DNA of 64,000 nucleotides from Ustilago trichophora (Eukaryota; Basidiomycota; Ustilaginomycetes; Ustilaginales; Ustilaginaceae). The notes beneath the pieces were generated by a model, which was not told the DNA's origin, did not search any database, and worked only from the letters and a program-made list of their open reading frames with translations. The position numbers and the translations under genes were made by a program. The stretch covers positions 434,001-498,000 of the forward strand of contig OOIN01000036.1 in assembly GCA_900323505.1 (NCBI GenBank), given 5' to 3'. Shown here one piece after another: positions 19,819-30,310 of the stretch; the first letter of the stretch is position 1; every line of letters starts with the position of its first letter.

Positions 19819-22800
19819 CTACAAACGAACGAGGACCTTTGGCAACCCCTTCGCGTTTGCCATATGCTCTCCACCGTATTCGAACTTGACCACATCTCTC
19901 CACGATCCACCTCCATCATCATCTTCCTCCTCTTCTTGTTCCAATAGTTCTTCACCTTCTCCTTTGCGTTTGCCTTTGAGAGCGTCGTTACTGTTAACCA
20001 GAGCCAGGGAGGAAGTTGGATTTTGGGGGTCCACCAATCGTACGCCGACATTTGGGATTGCAAAGCGACCGATGGAAAGGGGTACGAGTCGGGCCAGATT
20101 TGAGAAGGTTCGGGTTTGTTGAGGTAGAAGAAAGGGGATGGAGAGACGACGGGTGGCGGCAAGTGTGAAGGAGTCATCGCTGTCCAAGGTTAGGATGAGG
20201 GAGAAGGTGCGGGTAGGGTGGTGGTTGTGGATGGTTAGGGTGAGATCGAAGGGGGTGTGCAGGTGGGTGTGAAGGGGGTAGGTGAGGGACAGGGTGAGGG
20301 CGGCACTGTCAGAGGGGGAGGTAGTGATGAGAGGAAGAGAGGGGTTGGAGGGGTTGATGGGGATCAGGGTGCGGTTGGGAGATGGGTTAAGCGACGAGGG
20401 AGAGAGGCGGGTCCAGGTGAGCCTCCAAGCTAGATTAGAGAAAGAGGAAGATTTGGTGATGGTTCGTGTGACCGAAAACCGGTCGTTCTGGATCCATTCT
20501 CCTACCACGTGTTCCTCTTCACCATCACCTTCGGCCGGTTTCATCACTTCGTCACCGCTCATGAGCTCCACCTCGGCCACGTCAATCGCGCTGTCGCCGA
20601 CCATCTCGACATCCAATCGCACGCTCGTCTCCCCACGTTCCTTTTCTGCCCCATCCTCGTCCTCTTCATCACTATCAAAATCGAGCAGCGCTGTTGGTTT
20701 CTTCGCCTTTCTCCCCGCTGTAGAGCCTTGGGAATGTACCCAGCCCTTTGCGTCAAACAATCCAACCACCGCAACCGCAACACTGGCACTCGCTGCCACA
20801 GCCAGCCCCTCCACCGCCTCCATCTTTTCCCCTCTACCAACACCATCTCCCAATGTTACCCTGACACTGACATCGATCACCCTCATCCCAGCAGCCTGTC
20901 TAGCCGTCAACCAGACCTCCACCTCACCTTTTTCTCCCGCTTGTATCGTTCCCATTGCCAAGTTCTTCACCGCCTGTCCACTCTCCTCTGAAGAAGAGGA
21001 CGAAGAAAGGGTGTCGTGAGATCCGTCGTAACTTGGTTCCAGTACGGCTTCTAGCCAAGCGTTGATGGGAGATTGTTCGTGGTTGCGTAGAGTAAGGGTA
21101 AGGGGAGTGCGTTCGTCGATGTAGGTTGGGGTGGGAGGTGGGGTGCAGCTTAGGGCTAGGCGGAAGCGTTGAGGTAGTACGGTAGTTATGGGATGTGCGA
21201 TTAGGGGAAGGGTCCGACCTGTGGGGAGGAGCCAGCTGCCGCTTCTGAGTGGGGAAGGTGAAGGGTCGTCGTGGTGTGGTGGAGGAAGGGTGAGGGGGAG
21301 TTGAAAAGTTAGGTCTGGGGTGCGCACGTGAAGTGTAGCTTTGGTCAAGTGGATGAGGCCTTCCTGTGCGGCGGAGAGCGTGCCTTGGATGGCAATGGTC
21401 CCTGCGTTGCTCAGGATCGGAGCTAGGTTTGCTGACGTGGAAGGAGGTGTAGTGGCGTCGATGGTGTCCAGATCGATAAAGATATTTTTGGTCGAGCTGG
21501 TGGTTGAGGACGCAGAAGAGGTGATTTCAACAAGCATTTCCGTAGCACCGTCCCCACCAGAGACAGAGAAGGTGATACGGTCAACAGAGAACACATCGCC
21601 AAGGTCGAATGCCGAGGTGTTCCTGAGTACCAATTGGAACGGAATCTGCGAGCCAAATTCGACCTCAAGTGTGGGGAAGGCTACGTCGATCTCCACAAAG
21701 CCAGGCAGTACAACCGTGTTGCTGGACCTGCTTTCCTCGCCTTCCTGATCCTTCTCCTCATTCTCCTCTACCTTCACGCCTTCGGCGCTGTCCTTCGACT
21801 GGCCCAAAAACGTCTTCAACGCGCGCACCAACCCCTCTCTCGTCCCCTCTCCCAATGGCAGTTGTGCATCCAATACCTCTATCAGCAGCCTTCCCGCGCT
21901 CCCTCTGTCCCCAGCACCCACCGCTGCAGCTACCGCAATCTCCAGCAGTCCCGCCCTGACCTCCTTCACCTCGTCCTTTGCATAGCTCTTCAGGATTCTT
22001 TCCAAGAATTTGAGCGACATCTCATGCTGTCCTCCCTCGTGGTAAGCCGTTGCGATCCGTGCTGCTACGAACAGTGCAGCTCTGTGCTGTCGGTTACGCT
22101 TGAACGAGTCATAAGCTTTGGTGAGGGACTCTGTGAGCTGTGCTGTATGGTCCACTTTACGTTCGTGCGAAAGCGGGCTGGAATCGTCCTCGGAAGATGA
22201 AGGTGGGCTAGGGGTGGATGTGGCGCGGAGGAAGCGGGTTCTGCGTTCGACGGTGCAGAGTGCAGCGAGGTAAAAGTAGGCTCCTGGCGATTGGAGGGAG
22301 CTGTATGGGCTGGTGGAGACCGAAATGGCCGCGTTGTTGGGAAGCAGTGTTCCAGGGGGAGCATTGACCCCACCCCTGCCATCAGAGAAGCGAGGCAGCG
22401 AGTCTGGGTGCAACAGCTTGCTCGGCAGTGGCGGAGCGTGTAGTGGCAGCTGAAATGGAGGCAAGGCAGCACCCGGTACCGAACGAGTCGCGTGCTCTAT
22501 CAGCTCTCCAAAGAGTCTATACTGTTTCGCTAGCCAAGACCAGTATTCGAAAGTCATAGCACCAATACCCCAACCCGTGCTTAATTCTGTGAATCTCGCG
22601 AGGTGTCTACGGAAGAACATGGCTGCACCTTCGCCGTCGTCGGAGTAGAGCAAAAGCTTGCAGATTCTGACACTAAGCGTATCTGCTAGCACTTTGGCTT
22701 CCGCCCAGCGCTTCGTGCGTGGAGGAAGCATAAGCGTGCTACCCAAAAGACAAGTGGGTGAATTGCAGAGTAGATCGTAGGCTTCTCGATAGCGGAGGAG

Positions 22801-23865
22801 TGCTTCCTGCATGTCTCCTGCTAGTTCAGCAAAGACTGCAAGCTTGTACTCGCTTCTTACTATCCAGCCTTCCCTGCTGAGCCAGGTGATGTCGCCCACG
22901 CTGAGAGATTTCGTGTTGGCGTTTGCTGGGGGAAGCGTGGCGATAGCGGAAACGATAGGCTGTAGTGTCGATGAGGGTGGCGGGTATCGTGTACGTTTGC
23001 GCTTCACCCGCCGCGCATGCTCGCGGTAGAAGTCTGCCGCAGGCTCGAACAGCGCGCTGTGTAGGCTCGATACGAACTCTCCCAGCTCGGGCTTAGTCAC
23101 AGGCGTGAGGACGAACAAGCTCGCCCTAGAGTCTAGTCCGCTGGATCTGCGGATGAAGCTGAGCCTTGCTTCCAGTTGTGTATCGTCCAGCATCTCCCTC
23201 TCTGTCAGTAGAACGATGGTGAGCTTGATCCCCCGCTCTGCGAGTGTTCGTCTACGCTCCGAGATGGTCTTGATCAGCGCTTCGTCTGCCGTCCTTGCCT
23301 CTTCTGCGTCGGAGGATGTGGGAAGGCAGTGAAACGAGACGAACACCGAAGGGACCAATTCTCGATGCTTTCGCACCCATACTGGCGCAATCAGTCCATC
23401 TGGAAATTGTGGTGAGTTCGGATGCAAGGGCGAGAGGGGGGATCTGGGCGGTAAAGCAGCGAACGCGGCGGTGGATGATTCGGATGGAGAAGCAGTGGAA
23501 CCGGCGGTGATAGACGGTATGGGCGAGACATGACGTGCCGAAGGTTTAGTCTTGAGCGGAGGGAGACGCACGGAGTGGTCAGCAAAGACGGTATGGAATA
23601 CAGCTGCTCGACCGCGTGATGGGTCCCAGAGGGTGTTGCGTGCACGAGATGCGAGTATATCGTGGAGGGACCTGGTAAGGTCTGGGAAGATGGTTGTTGG
23701 ATGATCTGGTGGCGCTGTGCTTTCAGAGGCTGGATCTGTGGTTGCAGCTGATGCAGAGGCGGCTGCTGTAGTTGGAGGTGCAGATGGCTTCGGCGGCGGT
23801 GTGAGACCGGCTACCACCATGCACGCAAAGTGATGGTGGAGCAGTTCTGGTGGGAAGGCGTTCAT
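19819..23865 (-). CDS. TRAPPC11: TRAPP complex subunit TRAPPC11 (foie gras/gryzun family)
   Basis: Subunit of TRAPPIII-type tethering complex acting in ER-to-Golgi and autophagic membrane traffic. The 1,348-residue ORF begins MNAFPPELLHHHFACMVVAGL, the typical opening of this family. Residues about 190-290 carry the conserved N-terminal part (KLTIVLLTEREMLDD, RLSFIRRSSGLDSRASLFVL, FVSSLHSALFEPAADFYREH). The foie gras helical repeat region follows (EYKLAVFAELAGDMQEALLRYREAYDLL, AKVLADTLSVRICKLLL, EYWSWLAKQYRLFGELIEHA). The C-terminal half is beta-rich gryzun-like sequence (FQLVLRNTSAFDLGDV, PLTLTLRNHEQSPINAWLEA). Length matches fungal and animal members. It converges on the 17594 gene with only 185 bp between stops. 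Confidence 0.93.
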   Translation of the reverse strand: MNAFPPELLHHHFACMVVAGLTPPPKPSAPPTTAAASASAATTDPASESTAPPDHPTTIFPDLTRSLHDILASRARNTLWDPSRGRAAVFHTVFADHSVRLPPLKTKPSARHVSPIPSITAGSTASPSESSTAAFAALPPRSPLSPLHPNSPQFPDGLIAPVWVRKHRELVPSVFVSFHCLPTSSDAEEARTADEALIKTISERRRTLAERGIKLTIVLLTEREMLDDTQLEARLSFIRRSSGLDSRASLFVLTPVTKPELGEFVSSLHSALFEPAADFYREHARRVKRKRTRYPPPSSTLQPIVSAIATLPPANANTKSLSVGDITWLSREGWIVRSEYKLAVFAELAGDMQEALLRYREAYDLLCNSPTCLLGSTLMLPPRTKRWAEAKVLADTLSVRICKLLLYSDDGEGAAMFFRRHLARFTELSTGWGIGAMTFEYWSWLAKQYRLFGELIEHATRSVPGAALPPFQLPLHAPPLPSKLLHPDSLPRFSDGRGGVNAPPGTLLPNNAAISVSTSPYSSLQSPGAYFYLAALCTVERRTRFLRATSTPSPPSSSEDDSSPLSHERKVDHTAQLTESLTKAYDSFKRNRQHRAALFVAARIATAYHEGGQHEMSLKFLERILKSYAKDEVKEVRAGLLEIAVAAAVGAGDRGSAGRLLIEVLDAQLPLGEGTREGLVRALKTFLGQSKDSAEGVKVEENEEKDQEGEESRSSNTVVLPGFVEIDVAFPTLEVEFGSQIPFQLVLRNTSAFDLGDVFSVDRITFSVSGGDGATEMLVEITSSASSTTSSTKNIFIDLDTIDATTPPSTSANLAPILSNAGTIAIQGTLSAAQEGLIHLTKATLHVRTPDLTFQLPLTLPPPHHDDPSPSPLRSGSWLLPTGRTLPLIAHPITTVLPQRFRLALSCTPPPTPTYIDERTPLTLTLRNHEQSPINAWLEAVLEPSYDGSHDTLSSSSSSEESGQAVKNLAMGTIQAGEKGEVEVWLTARQAAGMRVIDVSVRVTLGDGVGRGEKMEAVEGLAVAASASVAVAVVGLFDAKGWVHSQGSTAGRKAKKPTALLDFDSDEEDEDGAEKERGETSVRLDVEMVGDSAIDVAEVELMSGDEVMKPAEGDGEEEHVVGEWIQNDRFSVTRTITKSSSFSNLAWRLTWTRLSPSSLNPSPNRTLIPINPSNPSLPLITTSPSDSAALTLSLTYPLHTHLHTPFDLTLTIHNHHPTRTFSLILTLDSDDSFTLAATRRLSIPFLLPQQTRTFSNLARLVPLSIGRFAIPNVGVRLVDPQNPTSSLALVNSNDALKGKRKGEGEELLEQEEEEDDDGGGSWRDVVKFEYGGEHMANAKGLPKVLVRL

Positions 23866-24294
23866 GGTCGCAGTGTATGATGCTCAATTGAGCTGAAGGG
23901 AGCCTGTGCGACCCAGTAGAGCTCTCCGTGATCGAGTTTGATGGTTGCGTCGTTCTATCGCCTCATGGAGTGCTTGATTGGGGTATCGGTGCAAGCCAAT
24001 TGATGGTATGATATCAAGAAGGTACAGACGTTGAAAGCTCGGAAGACGGTGTGAAGTGTGCAGCGTGCTGGCTTGTGCACGCTTCCGAAAATTCTTAAGA
24101 TTGTTCAGACACCGACTCTCACATTTTGCGAATTTAGCTCCGAATCTGTGAGCATCACCTTTTCTTGATCTTGATCAAGCAAACGCAAATAGCATGCGAC
24201 TCTCTATTGATCTCGCCTCTGGTACACGTACACGCAAGTGCTCAAAAGACTAGCATGAAAGAGAACAAGGAATTTTGTATGTTGGAAAAGAAGG
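23866..24294 (-). promoter_or_regulatory. TRAPPC11 promoter and 3' flank of the PRCC-like gene
   Basis: About 430 bp lying upstream of TRAPPC11 and downstream of the next minus-strand gene. Nothing else is recognised. Confidence 0.4.
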
Positions 24295-25770
24295 TCACCA
24301 TCCGTACTGATTCGACCTCCTGGCCTGAGCATCTCTGCCCCTCTGCCATCTCTCCTCCAATTTGCCTCTATTCTCCCTCGCCAAACTGACCAGGCTACTC
24401 AGCTGACCCTTCCGCAAGCCCTTCAGCATACCAGGTTTCCTCTGCTGTACCTCTCTATTGCCTGCAGCGAACTCTGCCGCCGCCGCATACTTGTCACTGT
24501 CCCCTTCCTCACCATCACCCTGCAGATACGCTTCGCGGGCAGCGGTGGAGGCGTCAAAGGCAAGGATGTCGTCCGGTGTGAGACCTGCGGCGAGGAGGTC
24601 GCGTGTGCCATCAAGGTTCGATGCGCCGCGAGAAGATGCGGTGGTGGTGGGAATGTCGGAGAGCGATTGTTGGTAGGCGAGCAGCTGGGCTTGTGCTTCG
24701 GGGGTGATGGGGACCCACGAGCCGTCTGGGTCAAGTTGCCAGCCTGGATATTCAGAGGCATCGTCCGGTGGATTGGCTTCTCCTGTAGATCGGTGTGGCT
24801 CGGGGTGTTCGATGACGGGGGCTGCTGAGACGGCCAAAGATGCAATGTGCGACGAAGATGCAGTGCTGGTAGAAGGACGGGTTGGGCCTAGCGAGAAGAA
24901 GTCCACTGGTGCCGAATCCACCTTGCTTAATGATGCTGAAGGATTCATGTTTGTAGTCGCATTCAGCGCTGCGGGCGCTTGTGATGGCTGTAATGGCTTC
25001 GAGGCTTGTGTTTGGGATGCAGATGAAGACGCGGTGGCAGGCGCAAACGAAGGAGCAGAAGCAGGAGCAGATCGCTTCTTAGCAGCAGGCTTGAGCCCAA
25101 GCATAGCCCTAAAAGCATCGTTATCCTTTCCTTTTGCCTTGCTGCTTGTTGCTTCCAGTGATGCAGCCACCTCATCTGACTCTTCCGGGGACGTACTCCT
25201 CGCAACATGCTCGACGATGCGTAATGGCGCTTCCGTTAATGCTGGTGCATCCGACTCCTCCATCGCTCTTGCAACCTTTCTCGCCTCTGCTTCTTTCTTT
25301 CTCTCGGCCAACACCTCGTCATCTTTGCGTTTGGGTGCTGGCAGCATGCCAAAGAGCGAGTGATTTGATGTAGACTTTCCTGTCAGACTCGATCCTAGCT
25401 TTGGTTTCTTGCTTTCCGAGCTAGCGCGACCGTCCTCATCCGAGTCCTGTCCGTCTTCATGGTCCTTGAACGATGGGAGCGAGTCCACTTTGATCACTTT
25501 GCGTTTGGTCGATGCAGTCGGCGGCGGCAGGGACAGTCCACTCCCGCTTGGTTTGGACGACGTGGAGGAGGAAGAGGGTGGCGGAAGCTTTGACGCGAGT
25601 CCAGACTTTGGTGGTGGAAGCATTGAGCCGAGTTTTGACGTGGATGGCTTGCTGGCAGCCGTTATCGATACGGCCGTGTTGCTTGTAGAAGCTACAGTGG
25701 GCGAGACAGATGGTATTTCGTCATCGTCCGAGTCGCTACCATAGCCTGCTAGTGATGCCAACCCCGACAT
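24295..25770 (-). CDS. PRCC family protein (mitotic checkpoint/splicing-associated)
   Basis: Nuclear protein related to human PRCC, which associates with MAD2B and splicing factors. The 491-residue product starts MSGLASLAGYGSDSDDDE, the same short acidic opening used by PRCC-like proteins. The middle is disordered, Ser/Pro/Ala-rich, with basic patches. The C-terminal 150 residues hold the PRCC domain: YPGWQLDPDGSWVPI, a helical stretch, then RKGQLSSLVSLARENRGKLEERW followed by RSNQYGW at the very end, matching the family signature R-K-H-Q-L…A…Y-G-F/W. The gene is divergent from the carboxypeptidase gene over a 521-bp region. Confidence 0.85.
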   Translation of the reverse strand: MSGLASLAGYGSDSDDDEIPSVSPTVASTSNTAVSITAASKPSTSKLGSMLPPPKSGLASKLPPPSSSSTSSKPSGSGLSLPPPTASTKRKVIKVDSLPSFKDHEDGQDSDEDGRASSESKKPKLGSSLTGKSTSNHSLFGMLPAPKRKDDEVLAERKKEAEARKVARAMEESDAPALTEAPLRIVEHVARSTSPEESDEVAASLEATSSKAKGKDNDAFRAMLGLKPAAKKRSAPASAPSFAPATASSSASQTQASKPLQPSQAPAALNATTNMNPSASLSKVDSAPVDFFSLGPTRPSTSTASSSHIASLAVSAAPVIEHPEPHRSTGEANPPDDASEYPGWQLDPDGSWVPITPEAQAQLLAYQQSLSDIPTTTASSRGASNLDGTRDLLAAGLTPDDILAFDASTAAREAYLQGDGEEGDSDKYAAAAEFAAGNREVQQRKPGMLKGLRKGQLSSLVSLARENRGKLEERWQRGRDAQARRSNQYGW

Positions 25771-26291
25771 GCTGTATAGCGTTGGGTTGATGATGGTGGT
25801 CGTTGAGGGGCTGAGTTGGAAAGAAGATCAGAGAGTGGAGGTTCAAGCTCGCCAAAATAAAATCGGCAGGTTGTTAAATCCTCCCATGGACCCTGAAAGC
25901 GAAGGCAAAAAGGTCGGCATTCTACACGGCAATCCAAAGTGGACGGCGGAAAGCGCGACTAAAAGAAAGGAGGAAGGACAAAGCGGCAACCAAAGAGAGG
26001 GCTCGTGCATTCTCATTCGTTGAATGTACAGTAAGGGTGGACCCTCGCAGTATCAAAGAAGCCATGTGTGTCGGTCTCTCGCTCGCCCGGACCACATTGC
26101 TCCGTCCGAGCCTCTGCTCAGCTTTGATCAGCATGCGATAGGAACGTCACTTACTGTACACTGATCGCATCTTACTTCCCCTCCTCCTTCTCTTCCATAT
26201 CGCAGGACGTTTTCAAAGACCAGCATACAAGTGCTGGTACGACATCATCCTCCCACTCTTGCCACAGCAACAGTCTGGGAAGCAACGAATC
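25771..26291. promoter_or_regulatory. Divergent promoter, PRCC-like gene and carboxypeptidase
   Basis: A 521-bp region between opposite ATGs. It contains an 11-bp exact inverted repeat, TGTACAGTAAG at 26025-26035 and CTTACTGTACA at 26150-26160, symmetrical enough to be a binding site pair. An upstream in-frame TTG codon of the plus-strand frame is not used as start. Confidence 0.55.
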
Positions 26292-28079
26292 ATGAGGAGT
26301 CTCGCCTTCCTCTCGTGCCTTGCGGCGCTTCTCACCGTCACCGTGTCGGCTGCTAGCCTCGACGCTGGTCAGGTCAGCATGGGTATCGGTGCCCGTACCA
26401 ACGGTCGTTGGGCCGCTGCAAAGGCAGGTAGCTACTTTGAGAAGAGTGACAAAGACGTCTCTGCTGCTATGACCGCCTCTGCTTCGAGTGCCCAGGCTCA
26501 GATGGATGCTATCCTCACCTCGACCTCCGGTATCGGCGGTCCTGCTCGTGTCGAGTTGCCTCTCGACGCCATCTCAACTGCCGCTTTCGGCTCTTCGGAC
26601 GTAGAGAACATCATCGCTTCTCAGAAGGGTGACTTCACCATCCTTTCCCACCGCGATTTCCCTTCCGTCTCGATTCGCATCAAGCAGCTCTACTCTCCAC
26701 CCCCCGCATCGCAGCTCAAGGAGCACGATGTGGATCCAGAAGCCTTCTGCGACCCCACTGTCACTTCGTGGTCTGGCTACATCGACACTGCCTATGGAGG
26801 CAAGAGTCTGTGGTTCTACTTTTTCGAATCGCGTTCCAACCCTTCCAAGGACCCTGTCATTCTATGGACCAACGGCGGACCTGGATGCTCCTCCTCGCTG
26901 GGTCTGTTCATGGAGTTGGGTCCTTGCCGAGTCCCCGAGCGTGGTGGAAAGCTTTCTCCCGGTCCCCCTATCAACGGAACCAAATGGCATCCCCAGTCCT
27001 GGACCAACCGTGCCAACGTCTTCTTTATCGACCAGCCCGTCGGCGTTGGTTATTCGTACTCTAAGACCGAGCAGCACGTCTACACCACCGAGGAAGCGGC
27101 CAAGGACGTCTACGCCTTCCTCCGCGTCTTCTTCTCCGCCTTTGATCGATTCAAGACGAACGACTTCTACATGGCCGGCGAGTCGTACGGTGGCCGTTAC
27201 ATTCCCATTTTTGCCTCCGAGGTCGCCGATCGCAATCACGCTGTGGAGCGCAAAGCTCTGAAGGCCGGCAAGAAAGTCAACCGCGACGAGCTGATCAACC
27301 TCAAGGGAATCCTCGTCGGTAACGGTCTGACCGACATAAGCAAGCAGATGTCGGGCTACTATGACATGACCTGCACCAAGCGAGGTGGCGTCGAACCCAT
27401 CTTGAGCATCGAAACATGCAAGCGTATGAAGACCTATGTACCCAAGTGTCGCAAGCAGCTCGCCGAACACTGTGTTGACTCGTACAACCCAGACGTCTGC
27501 GAGCTTTGGCTCAACAAGTGCTCAGAAGAGATCGAGGCGCCTTACTTCTACACTGGACAGAACCCTTACAACATCAAGGACGATTGCAAGTCGGGCTTGA
27601 CTCCCAACCTATGCTACGATGTAACCGATGACATTCGCAAGTATCTCGACAGAGACGACGTTCGCGAGCTCGTAGGTGCCGCTCCCAAGGATCAGATCGG
27701 AAAGTTTGCCAGCTGCAACGACGACGTCAACAGTGGGTTCAGCAGGATGCTCGACTCTGCCCACGACAATGGATACAACGTTGCCGCGCTGCTAGAGAGG
27801 GGTATCAAGGCGCTAATCTATGTTGGTACGCTTGACTATATTTGCGGAGCACCCGGAAACAAGGAATGGGTCTCAACTCTCGACTGGAGCGGAAGCGATG
27901 CTTGGAAGAAGGGTAAGAACTACGAGTGGATCGTGGACGGCGAAAAGGCGGGTCGCACTCAGAGTGGAGGTGGTCTGACTTGGGCCACCGTCTACGAAGC
28001 AGGTCATATGGTGCCGTACGACCAGCCTGATGCTGCTCTGGCCATGTTGAACCGCTGGTTGGATGGTCAGGAACTCTAA
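26292..28079 (+). CDS. Serine carboxypeptidase, S10 family (CPY-like)
   Basis: Secretory or vacuolar exopeptidase that removes C-terminal residues. The ATG at 26292 gives 595 residues with a clear signal peptide (MRSLAFLSCLAALLTVTVSA). A propeptide-like segment follows to about residue 140. The mature core shows all S10 landmarks: WTNGGPGCSSSLGLF oxyanion motif, catalytic Ser298 in GESYGGRYIP, Asp515 in GTLDYICG and His572 in EAGHMVPYDQP. Pairs of Cys in the 350-450 region (RMKTYVPKCRKQLAEHC, CELWLNKCSEE) match the disulphide pattern of carboxypeptidase Y. The long N-terminal region suggests a zymogen. No ER retention signal is seen. Whether it goes to the vacuole or outside cannot be read from sequence. 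Confidence 0.95.
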   Translation: MRSLAFLSCLAALLTVTVSAASLDAGQVSMGIGARTNGRWAAAKAGSYFEKSDKDVSAAMTASASSAQAQMDAILTSTSGIGGPARVELPLDAISTAAFGSSDVENIIASQKGDFTILSHRDFPSVSIRIKQLYSPPPASQLKEHDVDPEAFCDPTVTSWSGYIDTAYGGKSLWFYFFESRSNPSKDPVILWTNGGPGCSSSLGLFMELGPCRVPERGGKLSPGPPINGTKWHPQSWTNRANVFFIDQPVGVGYSYSKTEQHVYTTEEAAKDVYAFLRVFFSAFDRFKTNDFYMAGESYGGRYIPIFASEVADRNHAVERKALKAGKKVNRDELINLKGILVGNGLTDISKQMSGYYDMTCTKRGGVEPILSIETCKRMKTYVPKCRKQLAEHCVDSYNPDVCELWLNKCSEEIEAPYFYTGQNPYNIKDDCKSGLTPNLCYDVTDDIRKYLDRDDVRELVGAAPKDQIGKFASCNDDVNSGFSRMLDSAHDNGYNVAALLERGIKALIYVGTLDYICGAPGNKEWVSTLDWSGSDAWKKGKNYEWIVDGEKAGRTQSGGGLTWATVYEAGHMVPYDQPDAALAMLNRWLDGQEL

Positions 28080-28471
28080 GTTGAGCCCCGCCGTTATTCC
28101 TTTCCGCGATGGAGCGGAATGCCCATCTTAGATGCTCTGTCGATGTTTGAGCTTTGAAGATGAAATTCATTCTCCTCGACTTCACTCGACCTTGATTGTG
28201 TTATCCCGCAGTGAATGGCGAACCGCAAAAAGCATCCGTACAAACGCGGACCAAGAGGCTTGTGTGTGCTTTGTGCGGAATTGCTCACCGCACAAGCAGC
28301 TTGAACCCGCCGTTTAGTTTCAACGCCCCTTTCCGCTTCTCCTGTGTATGAACACAGACATATAAACTCAGCCTTCGATGTCTTTCCTCGTCTTCCTTTC
28401 TCCATTCTCATACTCCCCAACAATCGCTTCGAGCAATCATCTTGGAACACTTCCTTCGATCGACCAACAGA
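28080..28471 (+). promoter_or_regulatory. Intergenic region before the AT-hook/SANT-like gene
   Basis: Holds the carboxypeptidase 3' UTR and a CT-rich promoter/leader. An ACATATAAAC box lies near 28357-28366. Nothing else is recognised. Confidence 0.4.
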
Positions 28472-30310
28472 ATGTACGACTCCACCCTCAACGCAAGCGG
28501 AGAACTTTCCGATGGCGGCTACGACCTGCACGATTTGATCGACTTGGGTGATTCAACTGATGAGGATCTCGTAATCACGCACCTTCCCCTGCCCGCTCCT
28601 ACCGCTTTTCCGAATGCAGTCGTGACAAAGGATAAGCCGCAGCTAGAAGTTGAAGATGGGGAGAGTGAGTATGAGGAAGAGGGCATGGAGGAGGTGGAGG
28701 AAGAAGAGAAGGAGGATGAGGATGAGAAGGAAGAGACGAAAGACGAAACGAAGGAAGAGGAGGAGGAAGAGTATCAGGAAGAGTATGATGAGGAAGAGAA
28801 GGAAAGAAATGAAGAGACACAGGTCCAAGCGCAGCAGGCAGTGGTTGTCCAGGCTGACAGCGACGAAGAGCAGGAGGAAAGTGCCGAGAAAGAAGAGGAA
28901 GAGGAAAAAGTCCAGGTGGCCGCCAAGGAAACCCCTCCGAAGGAGATTCACCCACCTCTACCGGCTGTTCAGAACAAAGGCGGAGACGAGCAGAAGCACA
29001 CAGCTAGGTGCAGTGTTCCTCGGGGCCGTGGTCGTGGTCGTGGTCGTGGTCGCGGTGGAGCCGCAGCTGCAGCTGGAGTTCGTGGTAGCCGCGCCGGTGC
29101 TCCTCTCGGTATTCCCATCTACCTCTTTAACGACAAAGGTACCACTCATCCCGGCCCGAACACCAACAAAACGCCCACTCCCTCTGTAACACCTTCTCCA
29201 CGCGGCAGGGGACGACCTCGCGGCAGTGCCGCCACGAATTCTCCTCGCGGTGGCAAGAATCTCCCTCCAGCAGTTTCTTCGCCTTCCTCGCCGACTTGCT
29301 CCGTTGACATTTCAATTGATGGAGAGGACACCCCTCCCACCAGTCCAGCCACTAGCATCACCCCTGCCAGTAGTGGCGGCACCAAGCCCGTCATCATGAC
29401 GGAAGACCACTTCAGCATGGTCGGTGTCAAGACTCCACCTCTCATCCCGACCCCAACTCATACCAAAAAGATGGTCCAGAGAAAGCGCAGGGTCTCCGAA
29501 AGCAGCCCTACCCCAGCTTTTACACCTGATGGCGCAGTGGCAGGGGAAGGTACGCTCGTGAAGAAGAAGCGCGTTCACAAGGTAGAAGAGGCTCCTGCTG
29601 TCTCTTCTCCCCAGAAGCCGGAGAGAAGCACGGTTGCAGTCCAGACTGATATTCCATCTTCTCCCTCGAAGAGAAAGCCAAAGTTCATCAAGAAGGTGAG
29701 CAGCATGGCCAAGCTTCCACTGTCTCCTGCCGTCGGAAGGATGTTTTTCTTTTATACTCATATCCTTTATCTGCTGCCTTTGATAGCCGGCTCACTGGAC
29801 TCGCGAGGTGAGCCAACGAACCCAGACACAAAGCAAGGCTCAGCTCGGAAAGAACAGACGCTGAATGATGTGTTGGATCGCTGATCGTTTTTGCAGGAAA
29901 TGATGCTCCTTTTCCACGAGATTTACCCACGAAAGTATGAGGTCGATTGGTCGGTCGTCGCTCGCATGGTAAGTGGTTCTTGTAGCCCATATAACGTAGA
30001 CGACATAAAGCAGTCTTACTGACGTATAATCTTTTGTGTTTCGATATGGCTGCGTAGATTGGCCGCGAGCCGAGCGAGTGCCAGGTAAGCTCTTCTCTCT
30101 CCTAAGCTTCAGACATGACCGTGATTGCTGATGATGAAATCTGTGCATATGGTGCTGGTCGGTGGAACAGGCAAAGCTCCCAGCCCTCATCACTGATCTC
30201 GAGAACTTCCTCAGTAAGTCTTTGCAGTTGATCCATTCAAAATTTCCATCCTTCTAACCGAAGCACCAGCTTCCACCATTTCGACCGTAGATAAACATCC
30301 CACGATTTAA
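28472..30310 (+). CDS. Acidic chromatin-type protein with AT-hook and SANT/Myb-like C-terminus (five exons)
   Basis: Proposed exons: 28472-29695, 29897-29968, 30058-30084 (27 nt), 30171-30213 and 30291-30310. Introns all obey GT-AG and phases join cleanly, giving 461 residues. Exon 1 encodes a Glu-rich block (about residues 60-150), an RGRGRGRGRGG run and an AT-hook-like PRGRGRPRG (about residue 245). Exons 2-4 together encode EMMLLFHEIYPRKYEVDWSV-VARM-IGREPSECQ-AKLPALITDLENFL, which has the helix-DW-VA-IG-R-EC pattern of a SANT/Myb fold. Reading through the first intron instead gives a tail with no domain, so the spliced form is preferred. The last acceptor is ambiguous: 30269|30270 would add seven residues. 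It is probably a DNA/chromatin-binding nuclear protein; the specific role is unknown. Confidence 0.65.
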
